Assembly (NCBI RefSeq): GCF_031760065.1
Contig: NZ_CP134500.1
Location: 5,270,001-5,334,000 of the forward strand
From: Streptomyces durocortorensis
GTDB lineage: Bacteria; Actinomycetota; Actinomycetes; Streptomycetales; Streptomycetaceae
Reading direction: 5' to 3'
Length of the DNA: 64,000 bases
Part shown: piece after piece, positions 8,335 to 18,136 of the stretch
Numbering within the stretch: position 1 is the first letter of the stretch
How the letters are laid out: each line of letters opens with the position of its first letter
The notes under the pieces: generated by a model
Databases searched by the model: none
What the model was told of the DNA's origin: nothing
What the model saw: the letters and a program-made list of their open reading frames with translations, nothing else
Made by a program: the position numbers and the translations under genes

Positions 8335-9249
8335 ATGACGACGAACCCGCCCCCAGCCGCCACCGCCGCCGGTCTCGCGGCCGCCCGCCGCAGCCTCGAA
8401 GCCCTCGCGCTCGGCGACGCGTTCGGGGAGCGCTGGTTCCCGCTCTTCCGCGAGCGGCGGCAGGCCCTGAACGAGATCAGGGCCCGCCGTACCCCGCCGG
8501 AGCCCCTGTGGCACTGGACCGACGACACGGCCCTCGCGCTCGCCCTGCAACGCTCCCTCGACGAGCGCGGCCAGGTCGACCAGGACCACCTGGCGCTCTG
8601 CTACGCCCTCGCCTTCGACGCCGACCAGGCACGGGGCTACGGCCACGGCATGCACCTCCTGCTGCCGCAGCTCCTCTCGGCCCCGGCCGACTGGCGCACC
8701 CTGGCCCCCGGACTCTTCGACGGCGGCAGCCTGGGCAACGGTGCGGCGATGCGGGTCGCACCCCTCGGCGCCCGGTTCCACGAGGACCTCGACCGGGTCG
8801 CGGAGCAGGCCGCGCTCTCGGCCGAGGTCACGCACGCCCACCCGGACGGCATCGCGGGCGCGGTGGCGGTCGCCGTGGCGGCGGCGCTCTCGGTACGGGG
8901 CGAGTTCACACTGGACGCGGTCGCGGACGGGACGCCGGAGGGGCCGGTACGGGACGGGGTCCGGCGCGCCGCCGGGACCCCGTTCACCACGGAACCGTGG
9001 AGGGCCGCGGACCTCCTCGGCAACGGGCAGCGCATACGGGCCGACGACACCGTGCCCTTCGCGCTGTGGACCGCCGCCCGTCATCAGGGCGACCTGGAGG
9101 CGGCGCTCTGGGCGACGGCGGAGGGGTTCGGCGACGTGGACACCACGTGTGCCATCACCGGGGGCGTCGTGGGAGCGTCCACCGGGACGGCCGGGGTGCC
9201 GGAGGAATGGCAGCGCAAGCGGGAGCCGTTGGGGCGGGAAGCGGTCTGA
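8335..9249 (+). CDS. ADP-ribosylglycohydrolase (DraG-like)
   Basis: A 304-residue protein of the DraG/ARH family, which hydrolyses ADP-ribose from modified residues or nucleic acid using a binuclear Mg centre. Signature blocks are GDAFGERWFPLF, the metal site WTDDTALALAL (about 58-68), GYGHGMH, GSLGNGAAMRVAPLG, HAHPDG and GDVDTTCAITGGVVGA near the C-terminus. ATG 8335 gives the usual N-terminus just before the first helix. It stands alone in its transcription unit here; no toxin or ADP-ribosyltransferase partner is adjacent. Confidence 0.88.
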   Translation: MTTNPPPAATAAGLAAARRSLEALALGDAFGERWFPLFRERRQALNEIRARRTPPEPLWHWTDDTALALALQRSLDERGQVDQDHLALCYALAFDADQARGYGHGMHLLLPQLLSAPADWRTLAPGLFDGGSLGNGAAMRVAPLGARFHEDLDRVAEQAALSAEVTHAHPDGIAGAVAVAVAAALSVRGEFTLDAVADGTPEGPVRDGVRRAAGTPFTTEPWRAADLLGNGQRIRADDTVPFALWTAARHQGDLEAALWATAEGFGDVDTTCAITGGVVGASTGTAGVPEEWQRKREPLGREAV

Positions 9250-9356
9250 CCGGGTGCGCGCCGGTTCTGGTGCGGGCTCTTCCGGGCGGCGCGCCGGTTC
9301 CGGCGTGGGCTTCCCCGGCCGGGCGCCCGTTCGCAGGCGTGTCGTACCGTGAGCCC

Positions 9357-10214
9357 ATGACCACCCCGCCGCAGCCATCGCAGGGCCCCTACGGGCCGCC
9401 GCCCCCGCCCTCGCACGGCTCCTACGGCCCGCCGGCCGCCGCCCCCGGGGTGCCGCAGCAGCCCTACGGCTTCCCGCAGCAGCCTCCCGGCCCGCCGCAG
9501 CAGGGCGGCTGGGGGCAGCCCGGCATACCCGCGGGTGGCGGGCCGGGGGCGGGAGGCTGGCCGCCCCAGGGTCCGCAGCCGCCGCGCAGGACGAAGACCG
9601 GGCTGATCGTCGGCATCGCGGTCGGCGCGCTGCTCGTGGCGGGCGGCATCGTCTTCGGCGTCACCCAGCTCGCCGACAAGGGCTCCGACCTGGTCTACCC
9701 GAAGGCGGAGTACGAACTCCTCGTGGAGAAGCAGCTGCTGGACGGCGAGTTCAGTCTCACCCAGGACCTCTCGGAGACGGAGGGCAAGGAGATCGAGGAG
9801 ACCCCCGACGCCAGCATCCGCGACGCCAGCGCGATCGTCGCGCAGTACGGCTCGGACAAGGGCGGGGTCCTGGTGCTCTCCGGGATGCACGGGCGCCTGG
9901 CCAGCCCCGGATTCATGCGCGGCAAGATCATGGAGGGGGCGGCGGAGAGCGACGGCGCGAAGCTCGTCGTGCCGCCCAAGAAGTTCACGCCGGCGGGGTA
10001 CGACATCACGATCGAGTGCCAGGTCGTGCAGTCGAAGGAGGGCGTCGGTGTCGCCAACATCCCGATGTGTGCCTGGGGTGACGACAACACCGCCGCGATG
10101 GTCGCGCTGATCCGGCCCGAGAGCATCCTCAAGTCTCCCCGGTCCATCGACCTGGCCGAGGCCGCGGCGGAGACCGCCAAGGTCCGGGAGGAAGCCCGCA
10201 AGCCGATCGGCTGA
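9357..10214 (+). CDS. Membrane-anchored hypothetical protein with Pro/Gly/Gln-rich N-terminus
   Basis: A 285-residue protein. Residues 1-82 are a Pro/Gly/Gln/Tyr-rich disordered cytoplasmic arm (QQPYGFPQQPPGPPQQ style). One membrane helix follows (about 84-106, GLIVGIAVGALLVAGGIVFGV), then an extracytoplasmic domain of about 180 residues with two Cys (IECQ, PMCAWG) that could form a disulphide. This layout is common in streptomycete proteins of unknown function. ATG 9357 starts the repeat-rich arm; longer frames upstream overlap the DraG-like gene. Confidence 0.72.
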   Translation: MTTPPQPSQGPYGPPPPPSHGSYGPPAAAPGVPQQPYGFPQQPPGPPQQGGWGQPGIPAGGGPGAGGWPPQGPQPPRRTKTGLIVGIAVGALLVAGGIVFGVTQLADKGSDLVYPKAEYELLVEKQLLDGEFSLTQDLSETEGKEIEETPDASIRDASAIVAQYGSDKGGVLVLSGMHGRLASPGFMRGKIMEGAAESDGAKLVVPPKKFTPAGYDITIECQVVQSKEGVGVANIPMCAWGDDNTAAMVALIRPESILKSPRSIDLAEAAAETAKVREEARKPIG

Positions 10215-10237
10215 CCTGCCACGGTCCGCCACGGTCC

Positions 10238-10276
10238 GGGCAGGGGGCGCCGGAGTCTCCCGCCGCCTGCCTGCCC
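10238..10276. terminator. Candidate bidirectional terminator
   Basis: GGGCAGG (10238-10244) and CCTGCCC (10270-10276) can pair, with a partly paired GC-rich interior, between convergent genes ending at 10214 and 10289. A CCACGGTCCG direct repeat precedes it. Confidence 0.35.
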
Positions 10277-10288
10277 GTCCGTCGTCGA

Positions 10289-10774
10289 TCAGCGCACTCC
10301 GGCCGGTGCCGGGAAACGGGTGCGCAGGGTGAACGCTCGCTCGGTCGGGCCGTGTTCGCGCAGGTGCAGCAGCCGTTCCTCGGCGTCCGCCACCGTCGGG
10401 CGTTCCCCCGCCGGCACCCACCACAGGGCGGTCATCGCCTCCTGGATCTGCTCGAACCACTCGCGGCGCCGGCTCATCAGCTCCCGGTGCCGCCCGGCGT
10501 ACATGAAGGCGGTGAGCGCTTCGACGTCCCGCCACACCGACATGTTCACGATCAGCCAGTCGTCCCCGAAGACCGGGACGTCCGTGGCGTTCCCGGAGTC
10601 GGAGCGCAGTCGCCAGAGGAACCCGTCGGCTTCGTCGGCGACCGTGTTCACCGGGTCCAGCCCATCGACGAAGTCCTTCAACTGTGGTGAATCCAGCGGG
10701 AATCTGAGCCGTGAGATGTTCACCTGCGCCAACTCGTGTTCTCCGCCGCTGATTTCTGTCTCGATAGAGGTCAT
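10289..10774 (-). CDS. DUF3291-family protein
   Basis: A 161-residue protein with the DUF3291 (dimeric alpha-beta barrel-like) text: [61 protein letters not shown] and [10 protein letters not shown]. The fold resembles antibiotic-biosynthesis monooxygenase-like barrels, but no catalytic role is established. Its ATG overlaps the TGA of the amidase gene by 4 nt (10771-10774), so the two are translated together. Confidence 0.83.
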   Translation of the reverse strand: MTSIETEISGGEHELAQVNISRLRFPLDSPQLKDFVDGLDPVNTVADEADGFLWRLRSDSGNATDVPVFGDDWLIVNMSVWRDVEALTAFMYAGRHRELMSRRREWFEQIQEAMTALWWVPAGERPTVADAEERLLHLREHGPTERAFTLRTRFPAPAGVR

Positions 10775-11856
10775 GACCGCACGGTAGGCAGCACGCTCTC
10801 CACGGCGTGGGCCATTCCGAGCAGCGAGACGTCCGCCCCCCGCGCCGCCACCAGCTGGAGCCCCACCGGGCAGCCGTCCCCGGTGAACCCGGCGGGCAGG
10901 CTCGCCGCCGGGTGGCCGCTCAGGTTGAACACCCAGGTCAGGGCAGTGGAGTAAAGGTCGCCCGGACCCTCGTGCCCATGCGGCCGGTTCGGCGTGACCG
11001 GGGTCAGCAGCAGGGGCGCAGCGGCGAAGAGCGCGTCCAGCCGGTCGTCGTTCGCCCGCCGGACCGCCACGGCCCCCGGGTCCCCGGGTGCCCCGCCCCG
11101 TACCGCCTGCCAGGCCCGCGCCGGATCGAGCAGTTCGCAGCCGGTGTCCAGCAGGCGTACGGTCCCCGCCGCGACGAGCCGGTCCACCGCCGCCCGGACG
11201 ACGGCCGCCACCTCCGGGTCCACGTCCGCGAAGCCGAGGCCCTCGCTGTAGACGGCGGGAAGCGGGAGCGGCGGGGCGGCGGGTGGCTCGTACCCGTCCA
11301 GCACATGGCGGAGATACCGCTCAGCACCCGCGGCCGATCGGGCCAGCACGCCCGCCGACGCGAGCCCGGACCGGTCGGGGGAGGGGAGCAGCCCGTTCGT
11401 CGTCTTCAGGCCGAACACCCCGCACCAGGCGGCCGGGATGCGGACCGACCCGGCCCCGTCGCTGCCGGTCGCCAGCTCCGCCATCCCCGCCGCGACCGCC
11501 ACCGCCGAGCCCGCCGACGAACCGCCCGGCGTCCGGTCCGCCCGCCACGGGTTGACCGTACGGCCGTGGGCGCCCTGTCCCCAGGTCTGCCAGACGGTCC
11601 CGGGGCCGGGGACGGAGGTCGCGCCGACCGGGACCCCGCCCGCCGCGAACAGCCGGCGGGCCGCGTACGAGCGGACGCCCGCCGGGCCCTTCACCGCGAA
11701 CGGCAGTCCGCCCAGGGGGAGTTCCCGTGCCTCCGGCTCACGGGCGAGCGCCTCGTCCGGCCAGACCTCGATGAACGCGTTGAGCGCCGGGTCCAGTCGT
11801 CCGATCCGTTCCAGGGCCCGCGCCACGGCGGACGGTGTCCTCGTCGTCCTCGTCAT
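10771..11856 (-). CDS. Amidase-signature family protein (short form)
   Basis: A 361-residue amidase-signature hydrolase. The Ser-cisSer-Lys triad is visible: Lys in PFAVKGPAG (about 56), cis-Ser in [17 protein letters not shown] (about 113-114) and nucleophile Ser in [16 protein letters not shown] (about 137). The family usually runs 450-500 residues, so this is compact; the segment between the core and the C-terminal [13 protein letters not shown] block is shortened. ATG 11856 gives a start just before the first helix. It lies 36 nt after the PBP stop and overlaps the DUF3291 gene. The substrate is unknown. Confidence 0.82.
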   Translation of the reverse strand: MTRTTRTPSAVARALERIGRLDPALNAFIEVWPDEALAREPEARELPLGGLPFAVKGPAGVRSYAARRLFAAGGVPVGATSVPGPGTVWQTWGQGAHGRTVNPWRADRTPGGSSAGSAVAVAAGMAELATGSDGAGSVRIPAAWCGVFGLKTTNGLLPSPDRSGLASAGVLARSAAGAERYLRHVLDGYEPPAAPPLPLPAVYSEGLGFADVDPEVAAVVRAAVDRLVAAGTVRLLDTGCELLDPARAWQAVRGGAPGDPGAVAVRRANDDRLDALFAAAPLLLTPVTPNRPHGHEGPGDLYSTALTWVFNLSGHPAASLPAGFTGDGCPVGLQLVAARGADVSLLGMAHAVESVLPTVRS

Positions 11857-11891
11857 GGGCCCACTCTCTCCCCCTGTACAGCCTCGCGTCC

Positions 11892-13349
11892 TCACTCCTC
11901 CAGCGCCGCCTCCATCACCGCCCGTGCGATCGGGGCAGCGCTGCCGCCGCCGCTGATGTCGGCCCGGTCGGCGGAGGCGTCCTCCACGACCACGGCGACC
12001 GCGACGGCCGGGCGGCCGGAGCCCGGGGCCTCGGCCCAGGAGATGAACCAGGCGTACGGAATACCGGAGTTGTCGACTCCGTGCTGGGCCGTTCCGGTCT
12101 TGCCGCCGACCCGCACCCCGTCGATCGCCGCGTTCGACCCGGTGCCGTTCTCCACCGTGTCGACCATCATCCGCTGGAGCTGCACCGCCGTCGACGGGCT
12201 CATCACCCGCTCGTACGGCCGGGAACCCTCCTGCCGGACGGTGTCCCCGTCGTGTGTGGTCACCCGGTCCACCAGATGCGGGCGGCGCAGATCGCCGCCG
12301 CCCGCCACCGCCGAGGCCACCATCGCCATCTGGAGCGGGGTCGCGGTCGTGTTGAACTGCCCGATCGAGGACAGGGCCAGCTGGTCCTCGCTCATGTCGG
12401 TGTCGAAGTTGCTCCTGGCCACCCCGGACGGGATGCGCAGCCCGGAGTCGTTGAAGCCGAACTTCCCGGCCGCCTCCGCCATCCCCGCCAGACCGACCCG
12501 CACGCCCAGGTGGGCCATCACGGTGTTGCAGGAGACCCGGATCGCATCCGCCAGCGAGGCATTCTCGCAGCCGCGAGACTCGTCGGGCAGCGTGGTCCTC
12601 GTGTTCGGCAGGACGTACGGGGACGGGGTGTCCGTGGGCGCGTCCGGGTCGGTGACCACCCGGGACTCCAGGGCCGCCGCCGCCGTCACGATCTTGAAGG
12701 TGGAACCGGGCGGATAGGTCTGCCGGATGGCCCGGTTGAGCATCGGCAGGCTCTTGGCCGCGTTCAGCCGGGTCCACGCCTCGGTGACGGCCGAACCGGT
12801 GCCGGAGAGCCGCTCGGGGTCGTACGAGGGGGTCGAGACCAGGGCCAGGATCCTGCCCGTCGACGGCTCCAGGGCGGCCACCGCGCCCCGCCGCCCGCGC
12901 AGTCCGTCGTACGCGGCCCGCTGCACCGACGCCTTGACGGTGGTGACAACATCGCCGCCCGGCTGTCGGCTCCGCGTGAAATCGTTCCAGAAGGGGAGCG
13001 GCGTCAGAGCTGAGTCCGTACCGGACAGGACGGAGTCCTCGGCGTTCTCGATGAGCGTGGTGCCGTACGTCTGCGAGGCGTATCCGGTCACCGGGGCGTA
13101 GAGCGGGCCGTGCCGGTAGGTGCGCTCGTAGTCGAGCTGCTCGCCGGTCCTCCGGTTGCCGGTCACGGGCCGGTCGCCGACCAGGATGTTGCCGCGCGCC
13201 TGGTCGTAACGGGCAATGGCGCTACGGCGGTTGGCGGGGTTGTCGTTCAGCTCCTCGGCCTCGAAGAGCTGGACGCGGGCCGCGTTGACGAGCAGCGCCA
13301 CGAGCAGCAGCAGACAGAAGGCGGCGGCCCGCCGGATGTAGCGGATCAC
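11892..13349 (-). CDS. Class B penicillin-binding protein (PBP2/FtsI-like)
   Basis: A 485-residue transpeptidase that cross-links peptidoglycan outside the membrane. It has an N-terminal membrane anchor (about 8-25, [19 protein letters not shown]), a pedestal domain, then the penicillin-binding domain with SxxK (STFK, 216-219), SxN (SCN, 273-275) and KTGT (417-420) all intact. Its GTG start overlaps the stop of the upstream SEDS gene (GTGA, 13346-13349), so the polymerase and transpeptidase are made as a pair. Sequence style and neighbours (Ku/LigD and a sensor kinase close by) suggest the streptomycete paralogue distinct from the core pknB-linked pbpA; that is from memory of gene order. Confidence 0.93.
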   Translation of the reverse strand: MIRYIRRAAAFCLLLLVALLVNAARVQLFEAEELNDNPANRRSAIARYDQARGNILVGDRPVTGNRRTGEQLDYERTYRHGPLYAPVTGYASQTYGTTLIENAEDSVLSGTDSALTPLPFWNDFTRSRQPGGDVVTTVKASVQRAAYDGLRGRRGAVAALEPSTGRILALVSTPSYDPERLSGTGSAVTEAWTRLNAAKSLPMLNRAIRQTYPPGSTFKIVTAAAALESRVVTDPDAPTDTPSPYVLPNTRTTLPDESRGCENASLADAIRVSCNTVMAHLGVRVGLAGMAEAAGKFGFNDSGLRIPSGVARSNFDTDMSEDQLALSSIGQFNTTATPLQMAMVASAVAGGGDLRRPHLVDRVTTHDGDTVRQEGSRPYERVMSPSTAVQLQRMMVDTVENGTGSNAAIDGVRVGGKTGTAQHGVDNSGIPYAWFISWAEAPGSGRPAVAVAVVVEDASADRADISGGGSAAPIARAVMEAALEE

Positions 13350-14755
13350 CGCTCGTCCTCCTCCCCGGCTCCGGCTTCTGGCCCGTTCTCCACCGTCGTC
13401 GCGATGACCCCGGTCTCCACCTGCTCCGGGTGCGGTCTTCGCGAGACGTCACTGACCCGGATCAGCAGGGCGACGATGATCCAGTTGGTGACGACGGACG
13501 AGCCGCCCTGGGCCAGGAACGGCATCGCCATCCCGGTCAGCGGGATCAGCCCCATCACCCCGCCCGCGATCACGAACACCTGGAGCGCCAGGATCGACGC
13601 CAGGCCGATGGCGAGCAGCCGCCCGAACGGGTCGCGCAGTGCGAGCCCGGCCCGGTAGCCGCGCGCCACGAGCAGCGCGTAGAGGAGGAAGACGGCGGTC
13701 AGGCCGCTCAGTCCCAGCTCCTCGCCCGCCGTCGCCAGGATGAAGTCGGACTTGGCGGCGAAGCCGATGAGGATGGAGTGGCCCGCGCCGAGCCCGGTGC
13801 CGAGCATGCCGCCCGCGGCGAACGCGAACAGCGACTGGGCGAGCTGGCCGGGGCCCCGCCCCGCGTCGATCGAGGCGAACGGGTCCAGCCAGTCCTGCAC
13901 CCGGCCGTGTACGTGCGGTTCGAACGAGCCGACGACGAACGCCCCGACGGCGGCCAGGAGAAGCCCCACCGCGATCCAGCCGGTCCGGCCGGTCGCCACG
14001 TACAGCATGATGACGAAGAGCCCGAAGAACAGCAGCGAGGTGCCGAGATCGCGCTCCAGTACCAGCACGCCGACGCTCAGCAGCCAGATCGCCACGATGG
14101 GCCCGAGCACCCGCCCGGCGGGCAGCTGGAGCCTCCAGACCTTGCGGCCCGTGTACGCCAGCGCGTTGCGGTTGGCGGCCAGATAGGCGGCGAAGAACAC
14201 CGCCAGCAGGATCTTGGCGAACTCGCCGGGCTGAAAGGAGAGTCCACCGATCCGGATCCAGATCTTCGCCCCGTTCACCGCCGGGAAGAAGATCGGCACG
14301 ATCAGCAGCGCGAGCGCGGTGGCCACCGAGAGATACGCGTACCGCTGGAGCACCCGGTGGTCGCGCAGCAGCACCACGACGGCGGTGAACAGTGCGACGC
14401 CGAGCGTGGACCAGATGAGCTGGGTGGGCGCGGCCTGGTCCCTCGGGGTCTCCAGGTCGAGCCGGTAGATCAGGACCAGGCCGAGACCGTTGAGCAGGAC
14501 GGCGATCGGCAGCAGCAGCGGATCGGCGTACGGGGCCCGGAAGCGGACCGCGGCATGGGCGAGCAGCGCGAGCATGCCGAGCCCCGCACCGTATCCGGCG
14601 ACATCGGGGGGCACGGCCCCGTTGCGGGCCAGGCCCACCGCCGCGTAACCGTAGACGGAGATGAGGACGGCCGCGACGAGAAGGACGAGCTCCACCCCGC
14701 GCCGCTTGGGCAGGCGTAGCTCGGGCGGGGGAGCGTCCGCCGTCGTTGCGGTCAT
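13346..14755 (-). CDS. FtsW/RodA/SpoVE (SEDS) peptidoglycan glycosyltransferase
   Basis: A 469-residue polytopic membrane protein with about twelve hydrophobic segments. SEDS hallmarks include LNGLGLVLIYRLD, GGLSFQPGEFAKILLAVFFAAYLA, LERDLGTSLLFFGLFVIMLYVATGR, GLGAGHSILIGFAAKSDFILATAGEELG and GMAMPFLAQGGSSVVTNWI near the end. It polymerises lipid II and works with the co-translated class B PBP. The start is uncertain: ATG 14755 has only a close GGAG, and a TTG 9 nt upstream (14764) is an alternative. Confidence 0.93.
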   Translation of the reverse strand: MTATTADAPPPELRLPKRRGVELVLLVAAVLISVYGYAAVGLARNGAVPPDVAGYGAGLGMLALLAHAAVRFRAPYADPLLLPIAVLLNGLGLVLIYRLDLETPRDQAAPTQLIWSTLGVALFTAVVVLLRDHRVLQRYAYLSVATALALLIVPIFFPAVNGAKIWIRIGGLSFQPGEFAKILLAVFFAAYLAANRNALAYTGRKVWRLQLPAGRVLGPIVAIWLLSVGVLVLERDLGTSLLFFGLFVIMLYVATGRTGWIAVGLLLAAVGAFVVGSFEPHVHGRVQDWLDPFASIDAGRGPGQLAQSLFAFAAGGMLGTGLGAGHSILIGFAAKSDFILATAGEELGLSGLTAVFLLYALLVARGYRAGLALRDPFGRLLAIGLASILALQVFVIAGGVMGLIPLTGMAMPFLAQGGSSVVTNWIIVALLIRVSDVSRRPHPEQVETGVIATTVENGPEAGAGEEDER

Positions 14756-14843
14756 GCTCCGCAACGTAGCAAGAGGTGCGCTTTATTTCCCTTATGTCAC
14801 ACCTTTCTGATGTCCTCGTCGCCCTGCGCGGGAACGCCTGCGT

Positions 14844-14862
14844 CCGCCCGCGGGGCGGGCGG
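14844..14862 (-). terminator. Candidate terminator after the SH3-domain gene
   Basis: CCGCCCG (14844-14850) and CGGGCGG (14856-14862) form a 7-bp stem with a 5-nt loop between the stop of the SH3-domain gene (14911) and the start of the SEDS gene. GC-rich hairpins are frequent in this genome, so this is a modest call. Confidence 0.3.
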
Positions 14863-14910
14863 CCGCGGAGCCGGGCCCGACGGGCGGACGGACATGCGGG
14901 TGAGGGGGAG

Positions 14911-15396
14911 TCAGCACCAGCGCGGCGCGGCGCCGATGTTCTCGATGTAGCGGGCCGAGCCCCAGGCCCAGGTGCCGTCGGTCAGCAGGTACCAGCGGTT
15001 GTTGCCGTCGACGTTGTCGCCCTTGGTCTTGCAGAAGATGTGGACGACCGCACCGTGCTCGACCGAGCCGACGATCCGGCTGCTGCGGGTCGGCTTGTCG
15101 CGGAGCAGCAGGTAGGGCTTGGCGATGACCCGGCCCTTGTAGGTCCGCTTGGGCCTCTGGGGCTCGGCCTGCCCCTGCCCCTGCGCCTCCTGGCGGGCCT
15201 CGTGCTCGCGCTGGAGGGCCGACGCGGAGAGCTCGTCGGACGTCGGGTCCGGGGCGGTGGCCTCGGCGCGCTGCCCGGCGGGCTGGGGGTCCGCGGCCAG
15301 GGCGGCGGGGGCGCCGGCCGTGAGCGCCGCGAGGGTGCCTGCGGCGACGCACAGGCCGAGCCGGCGGAAGCGCGAGGGGCGGGACAGGGGGGACAT
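14911..15396 (-). CDS. Secreted SH3-like domain protein
   Basis: A 161-residue secreted protein. The signal peptide (about 1-34, RLGLCVAAGTLAALTAGAPAALA) is followed by a Gln/Glu-rich spacer and a C-terminal bacterial SH3-like domain (RVIAKPYLLLRDKPTRSSRIVGSVEHG..., DGNNRWYLLTDGTWAWGSARYIENI). Such domains bind cell-wall components. The ending APRWC leaves a C-terminal Cys that may pair with the Cys in IFCKTK. ATG 15396 is preceded by GGAGGC in the leader. It is a single gene, probably monocistronic. Confidence 0.78.
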   Translation of the reverse strand: MSPLSRPSRFRRLGLCVAAGTLAALTAGAPAALAADPQPAGQRAEATAPDPTSDELSASALQREHEARQEAQGQGQAEPQRPKRTYKGRVIAKPYLLLRDKPTRSSRIVGSVEHGAVVHIFCKTKGDNVDGNNRWYLLTDGTWAWGSARYIENIGAAPRWC

Positions 15397-15489
15397 GCTG
15401 CCTCCATGCGAAAGGGAAGGGGGGCGTGGGGGACACGAGCTGGGCTCGCCCTGGTCACGCTAAGTTCGCCACAGAGGGTCCGCAACGCG

Positions 15490-16860
15490 TCACGGTCCGT
15501 GAGGGGAGCCTTCGTGTGAGCCGTCCGGGTCACCGTGGGCGTCATCGACGGCGGCCTCCCCGCCCCTTTCCTCCTCGTCGAGGTGTACGTACTCCGGCAG
15601 GGTCATCCGGGCCAGCGCGCCGCCGTCCGGCGGATTGCCGAACTCCAGCCGGGCGCCGATGGCCTGGGCCTGGCCCACGGCGATGGTCAGCCCCAGCCCG
15701 TGGCCCTTGCCCGCCCCCTCCGTACGGAACCGCTGTGGCCCGCCTTCCAGCAGATACGCCGGGAACCCCGGCCCGTGATCCCTCACGGTCACCACCGCGC
15801 CGTCCACGCTCAGAACCACCGGAGGGGCCCCGTGCCGGTGGGCGTTGGCGACCAGGTTGCCGATCACCCGCTCCAGCCGACGCCGGTCGGTCTCCACCCG
15901 GGCCGCGCCCGTCACCCGGACCTCGGTGTCGGTGCCGGAGGCGCGCACGACCCGTTCCGCCAGCGGTGCGAGATCGTGCTCGGCGAGATCGACCTGCTCC
16001 GTGCGGGCGTCGAGGCGGGAGATCTCCAGCAGGTCCTCGGTCAGCGCCCGCATCGCCCTGACCCGGTCGCGCACCAGCTCGGCCGGGCGGCCCGGCGGCA
16101 GCAGTTCGGCGGCGGCCGACAGGCCGGTCAGCGGGGTGCGCAGCTCGTGCGCCACATCGGCGGTGAACCGCTGCTCGGTCTGGAGCTTGCGCTGAAGCGT
16201 CGAGGCCATCGTGTCGAGCGCGCCCGCCACGATCGCCACCTCGTCCTGCGCGCGGACCGGGCGGGCGGTGCGGGGGTCGTTCACCCGGGCGTCGAGATCC
16301 CCCGCGCTGATCCGGCGGGCCACCCGGGCGCTCTGGTGGAGCCTGCGGGTCACCCGGCCGACGGCGAACAGCCCGACGAGCAGGGTGGCGGCGATGGCCA
16401 GCAGCGAGGAGCCGATGATCGCCCGGTCGAGCCCGGCGATGGTGCGGGCGCTGTGGCTGTAGTCCGTCCAGGTGGCCAGCGCCCGCCCGTCCGCCGGACC
16501 GGCCGCCCACATGGCGGGGCCGCCCTGTCCGTCCGGGTCGCCCGGCCGGTGCGGGCCGTCCGCCACGATGGTGCCCCGCTCGCCGCCCGCGGCCAGGGCG
16601 CGCAGCGAGGCGGGGAGGCCCGGCGGGTCGATGCCGGAGCCCCGTGGCAGTGGCTCCCCGGCCTCGTACGCGTCGGTGACCACCTCCAGTCGCTCCAGCG
16701 CCTTCTCGCGGGCGTGGCCGACCGTCTGCCGGGTCACCGCGGTGTGCACCAGGACGCCGAGGAGCGCGGCCAGAGTGCAGCACATGACGGTCAGGAAGAC
16801 CGCGGACTTCCAGGTGAGGCCCGCGGTCCAGGAGGGGGAGCGGAGCCCGCGCCTCCTCAT
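15490..16860 (-). CDS. HAMP sensor histidine kinase
   Basis: A 456-residue membrane kinase. TM1 (about 18-43) and TM2 (about 147-170) flank an extracytoplasmic loop of about 100 residues, then come a HAMP domain and a HisKA domain with the phospho-acceptor in FTADVAHELRTPLTG (His about 238). The ATPase domain has N-box ERVIGNLVANAHRHG, G1 VTVRDHGPGFP and G2 KGHGLGLTIA. Its ATG overlaps the stop of the lipoprotein gene (16857-16860). No response-regulator gene is adjacent on either side. The lipoprotein is therefore a likely sensory accessory, comparable in layout to CseA/CseC, but the partner regulator must be elsewhere. Confidence 0.9.
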   Translation of the reverse strand: MRRRGLRSPSWTAGLTWKSAVFLTVMCCTLAALLGVLVHTAVTRQTVGHAREKALERLEVVTDAYEAGEPLPRGSGIDPPGLPASLRALAAGGERGTIVADGPHRPGDPDGQGGPAMWAAGPADGRALATWTDYSHSARTIAGLDRAIIGSSLLAIAATLLVGLFAVGRVTRRLHQSARVARRISAGDLDARVNDPRTARPVRAQDEVAIVAGALDTMASTLQRKLQTEQRFTADVAHELRTPLTGLSAAAELLPPGRPAELVRDRVRAMRALTEDLLEISRLDARTEQVDLAEHDLAPLAERVVRASGTDTEVRVTGAARVETDRRRLERVIGNLVANAHRHGAPPVVLSVDGAVVTVRDHGPGFPAYLLEGGPQRFRTEGAGKGHGLGLTIAVGQAQAIGARLEFGNPPDGGALARMTLPEYVHLDEEERGGEAAVDDAHGDPDGSHEGSPHGP

Positions 16861-17654
16861 CGCGTCTCCGTGGGGGCGTCGGTGGCAGTGGCAGTGGCAG
16901 CGGGAGGGACGGAAGCGTCGGTGGCGGACGGCGTGGGCGAGGGCGTCCGCGTGGGTGTCGCCTTCGGCGTTCTCGGGCCCTTCCGGTGCTCGGGTGTCCG
17001 CAGGATCTCGTCCCGGGTGGGCAGCATCGCGCGCTGCCGGTCGTCCCAGGACCACGCGGTGCGGTACTCGTACCCCGGGATCACCGAGGGGGCCCGCATG
17101 ATCACGTCCCGTCCCGCCAGCTCCACGCTGATCACGGCGTCGTAGGCGGACATGATCCGGGTCAGCCCGCCCCGGTCCGGCATATAGGCGCGTACGGCGA
17201 GCTGCTGGTCGGGCATGCGAATGCCGAGCACCAGTTCGTCCTTGCCGTCGCCGGTCAGGTCGCGGTAGTACGGCGGGAGGACCGGGCAGTCGTCGGGCGC
17301 CGTGCGGCAGGCGCGGATCTGCCGGACGGTCTCGTCCGGCAGCTCGTCCAGGCCGCTGTCCCGGTTGGTCCTGGCCTTCAGCCCGGCCTGCGCCACGGCG
17401 ACCGGGTCCAGCCGCCGCACATCGCCGCCGGGTACCCGGATCCCCGGGATGCGGGCCGTCTCGCCCTCCCCGTAGTCGTACGGGGCGGACGAGGCGGGCG
17501 GCAGCTCCGGCCAGAGGTGCTTGGGCTCGACGGCCGACGGCGCGTCCCCCGCGCTCTCCAGGCCGCCCGCCGCACCGCAGCCGGACAGCAGGGCGAGCGC
17601 GGCTACGGCGCACGCCGCGGCGCGGGCCGTCGACGGGACGCTGTGCGGGCGCAC
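16857..17654 (-). CDS. Lipoprotein co-encoded with the sensor kinase
   Basis: A 265-residue lipoprotein with lipobox LLSGC (Cys about 26). The mature protein contains an FG-GAP/VCBS-like calcium-type loop, YRDLTGDGKDELVLGIRMP, and two Cys in RACRTAPDDCPVL that probably pair. The C-terminal 45 residues are a Thr/Pro/Ala-rich tail. GTG 17654 follows GAGGAGG at good spacing. It is translationally coupled to the histidine kinase, so it probably modulates that sensor at the membrane surface. Confidence 0.8.
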   Translation of the reverse strand: MRPHSVPSTARAAACAVAALALLSGCGAAGGLESAGDAPSAVEPKHLWPELPPASSAPYDYGEGETARIPGIRVPGGDVRRLDPVAVAQAGLKARTNRDSGLDELPDETVRQIRACRTAPDDCPVLPPYYRDLTGDGKDELVLGIRMPDQQLAVRAYMPDRGGLTRIMSAYDAVISVELAGRDVIMRAPSVIPGYEYRTAWSWDDRQRAMLPTRDEILRTPEHRKGPRTPKATPTRTPSPTPSATDASVPPAATATATDAPTETR

Positions 17655-17812
17655 GGGCTCGCCTCCTCTCCGGCGGGGCTCGACGGGCTCACGGACGTCC
17701 GCCGGACCGCGCGGACGACAGGGGCCTCACACCCTAATCGGAGGATCGTACGCAATGCCCACTTCGTGCCCCTACGTGACGTCTCGGTACGTCGTCGGTA
17801 CGGGCCGGGGGG

Positions 17813-18136
17813 TCAGCGCTGGTAAGGATTCCCGCCCTGGCCCGGCGGCGTGAAACCAGGCTGCTGCTGGGCCTGGCCGTACGGTCGGCCGTCCTGCCCG
17901 GCCGCGTGCTGCGCGAGCAGCTGGTCGGCCTGCTCCTGCGGTATCTGCTGCTCCCCGCCGCAGAACGTGCACTGCGTGGCGAACTTCGTCGAGAAGGGGA
18001 ACAGCGGCACGAAGAACAGCGTGAACTTCGTGACCCGTTTGCGCAGGGTGTGCGCGGCCGGATTGCCGCACCAGCCGCACACCATCGTCAGGATGGCCAG
18101 TTGGTGGAGGTAGCCCTTGGTGCCGAAAATGATCAT
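17813..18136 (-). CDS. Zinc-ribbon-type small protein
   Basis: A 107-residue protein. It starts MIIFGTKGYLHQLAIL, followed by CGWCGN and CTFCGG, a four-Cys pair spaced like a zinc ribbon. The hydrophobic stretch FTLFFVPLFPFSTKF lies between the pairs and may be membrane-interacting. The tail is Gln/Gly/Pro-rich. Its ATG overlaps the TGA of the HEAT-repeat gene (18133-18136). The family is widespread in streptomycetes and has no assigned function. Confidence 0.75.
   Translation of the reverse strand: MIIFGTKGYLHQLAILTMVCGWCGNPAAHTLRKRVTKFTLFFVPLFPFSTKFATQCTFCGGEQQIPQEQADQLLAQHAAGQDGRPYGQAQQQPGFTPPGQGGNPYQR

Noticed and set aside
16857..18136. Response regulator near the histidine kinase
   Set aside because: No receiver-domain motifs occur in the neighbouring products.
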